Positions 1-7,042 of a stretch of DNA of 10,411 nucleotides are shown one piece after another. The DNA is from an uncultured bacterium (lineage in GTDB: Bacteria > Verrucomicrobiota > Lentisphaeria > Victivallales > UBA1829). The stretch spans positions 1 to 10,411 of the forward strand of contig URNX01000073.1 in assembly GCA_900549415.1 (NCBI GenBank), read 5' to 3'. The notes under the pieces were generated by a model. That model was not told the DNA's origin. It saw only the letters and a list, made by a program, of their open reading frames with translations, and made no database searches. How positions within the stretch are numbered: position 1 is the stretch's first letter; each line of letters opens with the position of its first letter. Both the position numbers and the translations under genes were made by a program.

Positions 1-5
1 ACAGA

Positions 6-52
6 AAAATCTCATTCGGAGATTTTCAAACAGAAACAATCGGAATTTCTGT
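6..52. promoter_or_regulatory. Two dyad symmetries in the leader of the pseudopilin gene
   Basis: Two inverted repeats lie side by side in the AT-rich leader. The first pairs AAAATCTC (6-13) with GAGATTTT (19-26) around a 5-base loop. The second pairs ACAGAAA (30-36) with TTTCTGT (46-52) around a 9-base loop. The first could be a weak terminator of a gene left of the window, since its 3' arm ends in TTTT, or an operator. The second has no T-run and looks more like a protein-binding dyad. I could not find a convincing -35/-10 pair in positions 1-94, so the promoter of the cassette may lie further left. Confidence 0.3.
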
Positions 53-94
53 CAAAAAGATATTGATAGAGGTTCCCATAAGAAGGAGAAGGTC

Positions 95-841
95 ATGAAA
101 CAGAATTGCAGAGGAAAACAGAAGATTGCCGGAGGCCGGAAGATGGATGTCCGGATGTTCACGCTTATAGAGCTCCTTGTGGTAGTTGCGATCATCGCAA
201 TCCTTGCCGGCATGCTTTTGCCGGCTCTGAACAGCGCACGGTCAAAGGCCAGACAGGTGCAATGTCTTTCCGCAATGAAGCAGGTGGTTGTCGCCGGAGT
301 CGGCTATGCTTCGGCAAATGACGACTACTGGATTCCGCAAATTCTTGAGAGCCGGTGGTATACGAACCAGGCGTTCCAGAGTCTGCTGGGAACGAAATGG
401 GAGGATGCGGATCAGACGTTTGCGCGGGTGAAGCAGAGTGCGGCGTGTCCGGAATATCAGCCAAGTTCAAATCCGGATGATAAGGAAAACGGAGGCTTTG
501 TGCAGATGAAGCGCATCTACGGGCTTCCCTGCGGTCTGCCGGGAACTGCTCCGGATAATATCGTTTACCGGCTGGTGAAGATAAAACGTCCGTCGGTGAA
601 GTTCGCGTTCCTGGAAACGCTTGACGGCGGACGGGTTTACTACTGGAGCTCGAAACTGACAAATTATCTGGCAAAGAAGGATTCTGTCGATACGGCGGAC
701 GGAGTGGCGGGATACCGTCATCCGGGATACCGGATGAACACGGGATTTTTTGACGGTCATGTGGAAAACCGTTCGTACAAGCGCGTGGAAGACGGTTCCT
801 ACAGTCAGGTCAATCCAAACTACTGGGCATGGGACAACTGA
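95..841 (+). CDS. Pseudopilin-like exported protein (type II secretion/type IV pilin N-terminus, H-Xn-DG variant)
   Basis: This 248-residue protein carries a class III (prepilin-type) signal: a basic leader, then FTLIELLVVVAIIAILAGML at residues 22-41 with the key Glu at +5 of the mature form, followed by an amphipathic stretch (ARSKARQVQC). Such a helix anchors the protein in the inner membrane and packs into a pseudopilus. The C-terminal part has RHPGYRMNTGFFDGHV, a variant of the H-X9-DG motif of prepilin-like proteins common in Planctomycetes and Lentisphaerota, here with ten residues between His and Asp-Gly. The residue before the cleavage point is Met, not the usual Gly. The ATG at 95 has AAGGAG at 83-88. 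A second ATG at 143 (Met17) also has GGAGG at 131-135 and would give a 5-residue leader, so the start is not certain. It is the first gene before two secreted carbohydrate-related proteins. Its exact role (pilus subunit, secretion helper or surface protein) is unknown. Confidence 0.88.
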   Translation: MKQNCRGKQKIAGGRKMDVRMFTLIELLVVVAIIAILAGMLLPALNSARSKARQVQCLSAMKQVVVAGVGYASANDDYWIPQILESRWYTNQAFQSLLGTKWEDADQTFARVKQSAACPEYQPSSNPDDKENGGFVQMKRIYGLPCGLPGTAPDNIVYRLVKIKRPSVKFAFLETLDGGRVYYWSSKLTNYLAKKDSVDTADGVAGYRHPGYRMNTGFFDGHVENRSYKRVEDGSYSQVNPNYWAWDN

Positions 842-887
842 AAACAGAATAATACAACAATAACACAATGATGAAAGGACTATTCTC

Positions 888-1568
888 ATGAAAACTCAAT
901 TGAAATGGCTGGCGCTCGCGTTTCCCGTTGCTCTCGTGGCGGCGGAACCCGTTTACCATGTGGCGATGGACGGTTCACTCGACGCATCCGGCGCGGACAA
1001 GGCGAAAATCAAAACGGTGCAGACGAAGAACGCCGCGGATTTCGTCCCCGGCGTTTTCAAACAGGCTCTGAATGTCGTTCCGGAGAAGCCTGCGCCCTGT
1101 CTGATGAAACTGCCGGGCTTCAATTATGTTCAGGCAACAGTCGCATTCTGGTTCCGTCCGGCCTGGAAAGAGGGGGAAAGTGCATGGATCATCAATTCGC
1201 GGGATACGGACTGGAAGCCGGTGCGCTTCTATCTGCTCCATACGAAAGACGGAAATTTCGATTTGTCGGTCTGCATGCCCGGACAGGTTCAGATTTTCGG
1301 AAAAGACTCCTTGAGGTCGGGCGAATGGGCGCATATCGCCTTTACCTGGGATTTGCGGAAAAGCGAAATCCAGTTCTTCCTGAACGGAAAGCCTGTCCGG
1401 ACCCGGACGGTGAAGGATGCATTCAATCCGGAAACAAAACCGATCCGTCCCGCGGTATTTTTCGGTCGGGAAGGAGAGACTGGTTCCGGCAATGGCGCAT
1501 ATGACGATTTCAAGATGTTCGACCGGGTTCTGAGCGCGGATGAGATTGCGGAACTTGCGAAAAAATAA
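888..1568 (+). CDS. Secreted single-domain LamG (concanavalin A-like) lectin-fold protein
   Basis: This 226-residue protein starts with a Sec signal peptide (MKTQLKWLAL AFPVALVAA, likely cut before Glu20). The rest is one LamG/concanavalin-A-like jellyroll: a strand at VYHVAMDGSL, the core VAFWFRPAWKEG, then WAHIAFTWD followed by FFLNGKPV, and a closing GAYDDFKMFDRVLSADEIAEL. That last pattern is typical of LamG domains in bacterial surface and glycan-degrading proteins. No catalytic domain is attached, so a binding role for a glycan or the cell surface is inferred. It starts 46 bases after the pseudopilin gene with AAAGGA at 874-879, and ends 15 bases before the GH2-like gene. It is strikingly similar along its whole length to the N-terminal 235 residues of that next protein, which indicates a local duplication. 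The ligand cannot be told from sequence. Confidence 0.85.
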   Translation: MKTQLKWLALAFPVALVAAEPVYHVAMDGSLDASGADKAKIKTVQTKNAADFVPGVFKQALNVVPEKPAPCLMKLPGFNYVQATVAFWFRPAWKEGESAWIINSRDTDWKPVRFYLLHTKDGNFDLSVCMPGQVQIFGKDSLRSGEWAHIAFTWDLRKSEIQFFLNGKPVRTRTVKDAFNPETKPIRPAVFFGREGETGSGNGAYDDFKMFDRVLSADEIAELAKK

Positions 1569-1583
1569 GAAAAAGGAGAATCC

Positions 1584-4500
1584 ATGAAGAAACGTTTTCT
1601 GAATTTGCTTGCGCCATTTCTGCCGCTTCTGCTTCCGGCGGCGGAACCGGTGTTTTACTTTCCGCTCGACGGTTCAGGCGATGTGATCGGGGCGGACGGA
1701 AAGAAAAATGGCGCCGCAATCGTGGAAGGCCGCGCCGGATATCTCTCCGGAGTGATCGGAAAGGCGCTGGATGTGAGGCGTCATGCCTACGATCAGGTTA
1801 CCGTGATGACGGCCAAGAATCTGCCTGCGCAGAATCTGACCAGCGGAACGGTTGCTTTCTGGTTCAAGCCGCATTGGAAGGAAAATGATCCGGAGCAGAA
1901 TTTCATCATCAGCGGACGCGATTCCCTGTGGAAGTTCCGGTTTTACATGATCAACTTCAAGGATGGCGCCACGGAACTCAGCGTCTGTGCTCCGAAACAG
2001 GTTCAGATCATCCGGAAGAAACTGTTTGAACAGGGCAAGTGGCATCATGTTGCGTTCACCTGGAATCAGGCGAACGGGGAAGTCCGCCTTTTCATCAACG
2101 GAAAAGAGGTCGCGAAACGGTCGATCCCGAATGCGTTTGAAAAAATGGAAACGCCGCGTCCGCTGAATCTCTTTCTCGGAAATGAGAGCACCGACCGTTT
2201 CAAGGCGCAGGTCGGAAACGGACTTTATGATGAAGTCAAGATCTTCAACATTCCGCTGACGTCTGCGGAAATATTCGTGCTTGCTTCCGGCGGGGCAAAA
2301 GAGAATTTCAAGGAACTTTCCCTCGATTCCGCCGTCCGCAATGAACGTGTGTTTGAAACGGTCTTCCGCAATTCCGAAAGCCGTTATGCGGGACCGAAGA
2401 AACTGCTGGTTCTGCACGGAACGGATTCGAAACGGAAAATCTCCTTTACCGCAATGGGCGCATCCGGCAGACTCTCCATGATTGCCGAAAATTCAGGTGA
2501 GACGAAGACTCTGGAGACCGCCAGTTCGTTTCCTCTGACGGAGCCGCACCGCATTACGCTTCTGCAGAATGGCAAAGAGCTGATTTTCAAACTGGACGAC
2601 GGTGTACAGGGTAAAGTTGAGTTCTCCGTTCCTTTCGGGAAAATTGTGAAAGCGGAAGGGGCGGAAGGCGTTTCCCTCTCGGCTCCCTCGGCGGTGCCGT
2701 CGGCAAAACAGCGGCAGAGACTTTCTGACGTGTCTGTCCGCAAGGCGGAACAGCCTCTCTGGGATCTTGCCGATGCCGCACGCGGAGGAAACGGCGTCCG
2801 GAAAGGTGTCTGTTTGAACGGTTACTGGCGCGTGATTCCTGTTGACGATTACAGCTACGCTCCGCCGGAAGGGGAATGGGGGTATATGCGGGTTCCGGGC
2901 AGTTTCCGCTCCCCGCTGTTCCAGATTTACCGCGACAACAACAGCAAGCTGGAATCGGCAAACGGCAAATGGAACGGCAAGTCCATTGCGAAGAAACAGG
3001 CGGGCTGGTATCAGCGCGTGTTTGAGGTTCCCGTCGATCTGAAGGACGGCGGGCGGATTTACCTGAACTTCGCAAATCTCAACGGTGACGCCGGACGCGT
3101 TTATCTGAATGGGAAGCTGATTCATGAATTCCGTCAGGATTTCAAGTCTTTCATGACTACTCCGAATTCGAAGCGTCTGGATGTGACGGTGGTTGTGAAC
3201 CGGAACGGGCGGAATGTGGTGACGGTTTTCATCGACCGCCGGATCGTGAGCTTGTGGAAGGGGGAGCCGAGTATCGGCGACCATTCCGAACTCGCAATCG
3301 GCGACGTCTGGCTGGAAAACGCACCGTCGGCTGTTTCGCTGAAGAACGCTGTCGCATCTCCGTCGTTCCGCCGGAAAAATGTTCGTCTGCGTGCGAGAAT
3401 CCAGAATCTTTCCGGAGAAAAAGGAAAAGCCCGCGTACGTTTTGACTTCGTCCGGAACGGAAAGACGGAAAAGTCCTTCACAAAGGAAATTGACCTTGAC
3501 GGCCGCCCGGAACAGCTGGTCGTTTTCACGGAAAGCTGGAAGAATCCGGTTCTCTGGAATGCGGATACTCCGAATCTTTACCGGATGAGTGTCGCGCTGG
3601 AGCAAAACGGAAAGTCTCTTGATGCGCTTCCGGAACAGAATTTCGGTTTCCGCGAGGCTTGGATTGAGAAAGGCGCGTTCTACCTGAACGGCAACAAACT
3701 GCGGATGCGGATGTGGTCGAGTCCGGCTCTGCTGCGTGTACGTTTTTATTACGGAACCGCAAAAGGGGCGGAACAGTATGTGGCGCATATCCGCGAGATG
3801 AATTATGATGCGGTTCGTTACGATCTGTTCGGCAAGGAGTCGCAGATCGGAACCCCGGAATATCTGAACGAGTCGGATCGGCAGGGACTCTACAACATCT
3901 TTCCCATGCCGCCGTACGAAGATGAAGAGAAGGCGTTTTACAATGCTGAAATCGAGCGTTTTTTCGAGCATTACGGAAATCATCCGGCGATTCTGATCTG
4001 GTATACCGAATTCAACACGTGCGGCTATCCGTGGAATCAGGATCCCGCGAAGCTGACGGATACCGCCTATGCGCCGGTCCGCCACACGGTCGCGCGGAAA
4101 AGAGCTCAGTATGCGGAAGATACCATGCGTTCGCTTGATTCCGGACGCGAGTGCATCCGTCATGCGGGCGGAAACGTCGGCAAGGCGTTTACCTCCATGA
4201 ACTACCAGTCGTTCGGAACTCCGTTGCAGGAGCAGGAGGACTGGCCGGCGCAGTGGTCGGCGTCTGAACGCAAACAGCCGCTTCTGGTGATGGAGTCCGG
4301 TTTTCCGTATCCGGCGCAGTTCTGGCATTTCCGGAGCGGCGAAGCAAGCGGCGACGAGATGATTCCGGAACATGCGGCGCGTTACTTTGGAGATTCCGTA
4401 TTTGCCCGCGAGGACCGTCCGGTTCCGAATGCTTCGTGCTGGCTGGATTCTCCGTACGCCCCGCGCAACCGGAACCGCAATGCTCTGAATGCGCTGATGT

Positions 4501-6911
4501 ACAGCCATGTTGTCAAGGCGTGGCGCGCATATGACATGTCGGCTCTCGGCGATTTCCCCGGTGAGCGCGATCTCGCCCGCACTGCGCGAACCTTCGATCA
4601 TCACAACACCGTTTATGAAATCGACGACAATGTCAAGACGCCCGGTTACAAGCCGGATGTCAGAATCGGCACAAGTGAAACGCAGCGTCATCTTCTCACG
4701 GACTATTCGATTCCGGAAGGCCTTTACGATGTGATCCGCGATGCGTTCAATCCGCTCCTAGTGTTCCTCGGCGGAATGGCGGAAGACTTTACGAACAAGG
4801 ACCACGCGTTCTTCTCCGGCGAAAAGATCCGGAAAAGTGCGGTCGTTGTGAACGATCATGCTTCGGAACAGAAACTTGAGTTCCGATGGGAGCTTGTCAT
4901 GAACGGCGCGGCGGTTCAGAAGGGGACCTTTGATGCGTCTGCCGCAGCCGGAGAAATTCTCAAACTCCCGATCGAACTGACTGCTCCGGACGTTCTGGAG
5001 CGCACCGATGCGGAGCTGCGTCTTCTTGTCCTGAAGGATGGTGTGCTGTATAAGAAAGATTCGTTTGCGCTTCAGTTCTTCCCGCGTCATGCAAAACGGA
5101 ATTTCCGGAAGTCGGCAGCTGGGCTCTACGATCCGGAGGGGAAGACCGAAGCTGTGCTGAAAGCCGCAGGGTTTCCGTTCCGGAAAGTGAAGTCGCTGAA
5201 GGATGTGAAGGATTGCCGTCTGCTCATCATCGGACAGAACGCGCTGAAAGATGCGAATCCCGAGTTCCTGAAACAGATGGAAAACAGCGGTCTGCTGGAA
5301 GGCGGACTGAAGATTCTGATTTTTGAACAGCAGCCGTGCAATCTCGGAAACTTTGTGTTTGAGTCGCCGAGTTACCGGAACGCGTTCATCCGCCGTCCGG
5401 AGAGTCTCTATCTCCGGGGGCTGAAGGATGCGGATTTCAGCAACTGGCGCGGCGCATCCGACACGGTTCCTGCGTTTGTTGTTTCCGATGAAAACTCTCC
5501 GCACTATCCGCGCTCCAAATGGAAATGCGGAAACGGCGGAATCGTCAGCGGAAACGTCATCCGCAAACCGAGTTACGGAAACTTCACTGCTGTTGTGGAC
5601 TGCGGATTCAATCTGATGTTCGCCTCGCTTATGGAACTCCGCAAGGAACACGGGCTTGTCCTCTTCTGTCAGCTGGATGTGACTTCCCGATACGGAAAGG
5701 ATCCGGCGGCGACTCTTCTTGTGGACAACATGCTGGAAGAGATGAACAAACCGTTTGTTCCGGTTGGACCGCAGCGGGTCGTTTATCTGGGCGATGAAAA
5801 GAATGAATCCATTCTGAAGCGGATGGGCATGCAGTACAGCAAAGGTTCAGCGGACAATCTGTGGTATTTGAACAATGCGCAGGTTGTGCTTCTCGGCGCA
5901 AATCCGGTTCCGGCTTCGCAATATGAGAAACTGAAAAAATTCCTTGAGAACCGGACTGTTGTCGCGCTTCCCGGGGCTCCGCTGGAGGTTCTGCCCGGAA
6001 ATCTGAAAGCTGCCCGTAAACAGGTGTTCCGCGCAGCGCTTCCGAAGAACGATCCGCTGTTCGCCGGAATCACGGAAGCAGATCTTTATTTCCGTGAGGC
6101 GCAGAACTTGCCGGTTCTGACCTCTATGCCGGACTGGATGGTTGCGACGCAACCGGCGCTCTTTGCGAAACTCGACCGTGTTTCAACGGCAACGGTTGTC
6201 CTGAATCTTGCGCCGGACATGGTGAAAGGTTTCTGGGGATCGGAGAAGGTGATGCGGGTCTGGAGTGCGATTTTCAATAATATGAATCTCGGGCTCGGCA
6301 AAGACCTGAAGCTTTTCACTGCCTCGAAGTCGCGTCACAACACGCTGAAATTCCGTTTCGGAAAGGCGGAGCTGGAAAATGCCGCACTGAAGCTCGATCC
6401 GGAAAACAAGGGAACACCCGCCGATATGGACGGCTTTGTTCCGGTGAAGCTCGGCATTCCGTGGGAGGATCAGGGCTTCACACAGAAGAACCCGCACTAC
6501 TCTCCGGTGAATCCGCCGAAACGGATGGTGCCGCGTCCGTACGACGGCTATGCGTGGTACCGCTGCACGGTGAAGATTCCGGCTAGCTGGAAGAGTCATG
6601 CCATGCGCTTGGTCGGCGGTCCGGTTGACGACTGTGACTGGACGTATTTCAACGGTCGGCTGATCGGTAAAACAACGCTGGAAACGAATCCGGATTCTTA
6701 TGCGGCGTTGCGGAATTATGAGATTCCCGCAGACGCCGTGAAATTCGGAGAGGAGAATACGCTCATGATCCGCGTATTTGACCGCTGGGGAGGCGGAGGA
6801 GTGGTCGGTCCGCTCCAGGTCGTTGCGGAGGATGCCGGTTCCGCCGATGCCTGGTCGCCGTACATCGACGGTCTGGATTTTTATGATGTGGATGCGTTCC
6901 ACAACTGGTAA
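1584..6911 (+). CDS. Large secreted LamG + glycoside hydrolase family 2-like multidomain protein
   Basis: This 1,775-residue exported protein has a signal peptide ending near LLLPAA|EP (residues 20-21). Domains in order: LamG jellyroll (about 21-235); an unassigned beta-rich stretch (about 240-370); GH2 N-terminal sugar-binding jellyroll (about 405-580; NGYWRVIPVDD, MRVPGSF, AGWYQRVFEVP, VYLNGKLI, GDVWLE); GH2 Ig-like domain (about 583-690; PVLWNADTPNLY, FGFREAWI); TIM barrel (about 692-1000; DAVRYD at 742-747, YGNHPAILIW ending at Trp806). Glu904 in PLLVMESGFPYP fits the nucleophile. The Asn-Glu expected after the HP..W motif is instead Phe810-Asn811, with a Glu at 809. A further Ig-like part follows, then two Rossmann/glutamine-amidotransferase-like stretches (about 1180-1395 and 1399-1560), and a terminal jellyroll (about 1640-1760; DWTYFNGRLIGKT). 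GH2-type beta-glycosidase action on a polysaccharide is inferred; the substrate is unknown, and activity is uncertain given the altered acid/base site. AAGGAG at 1573-1578 supports the start. It is the last gene of the cassette. Confidence 0.87.
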   Translation: MKKRFLNLLAPFLPLLLPAAEPVFYFPLDGSGDVIGADGKKNGAAIVEGRAGYLSGVIGKALDVRRHAYDQVTVMTAKNLPAQNLTSGTVAFWFKPHWKENDPEQNFIISGRDSLWKFRFYMINFKDGATELSVCAPKQVQIIRKKLFEQGKWHHVAFTWNQANGEVRLFINGKEVAKRSIPNAFEKMETPRPLNLFLGNESTDRFKAQVGNGLYDEVKIFNIPLTSAEIFVLASGGAKENFKELSLDSAVRNERVFETVFRNSESRYAGPKKLLVLHGTDSKRKISFTAMGASGRLSMIAENSGETKTLETASSFPLTEPHRITLLQNGKELIFKLDDGVQGKVEFSVPFGKIVKAEGAEGVSLSAPSAVPSAKQRQRLSDVSVRKAEQPLWDLADAARGGNGVRKGVCLNGYWRVIPVDDYSYAPPEGEWGYMRVPGSFRSPLFQIYRDNNSKLESANGKWNGKSIAKKQAGWYQRVFEVPVDLKDGGRIYLNFANLNGDAGRVYLNGKLIHEFRQDFKSFMTTPNSKRLDVTVVVNRNGRNVVTVFIDRRIVSLWKGEPSIGDHSELAIGDVWLENAPSAVSLKNAVASPSFRRKNVRLRARIQNLSGEKGKARVRFDFVRNGKTEKSFTKEIDLDGRPEQLVVFTESWKNPVLWNADTPNLYRMSVALEQNGKSLDALPEQNFGFREAWIEKGAFYLNGNKLRMRMWSSPALLRVRFYYGTAKGAEQYVAHIREMNYDAVRYDLFGKESQIGTPEYLNESDRQGLYNIFPMPPYEDEEKAFYNAEIERFFEHYGNHPAILIWYTEFNTCGYPWNQDPAKLTDTAYAPVRHTVARKRAQYAEDTMRSLDSGRECIRHAGGNVGKAFTSMNYQSFGTPLQEQEDWPAQWSASERKQPLLVMESGFPYPAQFWHFRSGEASGDEMIPEHAARYFGDSVFAREDRPVPNASCWLDSPYAPRNRNRNALNALMYSHVVKAWRAYDMSALGDFPGERDLARTARTFDHHNTVYEIDDNVKTPGYKPDVRIGTSETQRHLLTDYSIPEGLYDVIRDAFNPLLVFLGGMAEDFTNKDHAFFSGEKIRKSAVVVNDHASEQKLEFRWELVMNGAAVQKGTFDASAAAGEILKLPIELTAPDVLERTDAELRLLVLKDGVLYKKDSFALQFFPRHAKRNFRKSAAGLYDPEGKTEAVLKAAGFPFRKVKSLKDVKDCRLLIIGQNALKDANPEFLKQMENSGLLEGGLKILIFEQQPCNLGNFVFESPSYRNAFIRRPESLYLRGLKDADFSNWRGASDTVPAFVVSDENSPHYPRSKWKCGNGGIVSGNVIRKPSYGNFTAVVDCGFNLMFASLMELRKEHGLVLFCQLDVTSRYGKDPAATLLVDNMLEEMNKPFVPVGPQRVVYLGDEKNESILKRMGMQYSKGSADNLWYLNNAQVVLLGANPVPASQYEKLKKFLENRTVVALPGAPLEVLPGNLKAARKQVFRAALPKNDPLFAGITEADLYFREAQNLPVLTSMPDWMVATQPALFAKLDRVSTATVVLNLAPDMVKGFWGSEKVMRVWSAIFNNMNLGLGKDLKLFTASKSRHNTLKFRFGKAELENAALKLDPENKGTPADMDGFVPVKLGIPWEDQGFTQKNPHYSPVNPPKRMVPRPYDGYAWYRCTVKIPASWKSHAMRLVGGPVDDCDWTYFNGRLIGKTTLETNPDSYAALRNYEIPADAVKFGEENTLMIRVFDRWGGGGVVGPLQVVAEDAGSADAWSPYIDGLDFYDVDAFHNW

Positions 6912-6918
6912 AACAATA

Positions 6919-6948
6919 GCGGCGGAGTCTTTTTTACGGCTCCGCCGC
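6919..6948 (+). terminator. GC-rich hairpin after the GH2-like gene
   Basis: GCGGCGGAG (6919-6927) pairs perfectly with CTCCGCCGC (6940-6948); two further pairs, one of them a wobble, would bring the stem to 11 with the loop TTTTTTAC. It begins 7 bases after the stop codon. Unusually, the T-run is in the loop rather than right after the stem; T-rich sequence resumes only at 6966-6976. It most likely ends or stabilises the cassette transcript. Confidence 0.6.
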
Positions 6949-6954
6949 AATCGT

Positions 6955-6990
6955 TGAAAAATGAATTTTTGTTTTTCATATCTTGAAAAA
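6955..6990. repeat. Three alternating copies of TGAAAAA upstream of the sugar kinase
   Basis: TGAAAAA occurs at 6955-6961 (forward), as TTTTTCA at 6972-6978 (reverse), and again at 6984-6990 (forward). The first two form a 7-base dyad with a 10-base spacer; the last two form a dyad with a 5-base spacer. This sits between the cassette terminator and the kinase start, where an operator would be expected. The base composition is AT-rich, so chance is a real alternative. Confidence 0.3.
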
Positions 6991-7008
6991 TTTTATTCTG
7001 GTTATACA
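6983..7008 (+). promoter_or_regulatory. Possible weak promoter of the sugar kinase gene
   Basis: TTGAAA (6983-6988) is a fair -35 element. The best -10 candidate, TATACA (7003-7008), is only 14 bases away, shorter than the usual 16-18, so the assignment is weak. A start site near 7015 would give a short leader before GAGGAG (7028-7033) and the ATG at 7043. The -35 overlaps the third TGAAAAA word. Confidence 0.25.
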
Positions 7009-7042
7009 GTACAGAATACTTTTACACGAGGAGCTGTGACTG

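Noticed and set aside
2493..4691. Long open frame (732 codons) on the minus strand inside the GH2-like gene
   Set aside because: It lies wholly antisense to a gene with clear domains, has no recognisable motifs or ribosome binding site, and is an expected by-product of the codon bias of the plus strand. The same holds for minus-strand frames at 1674-2417, 4758-5651 and 6183-6950.
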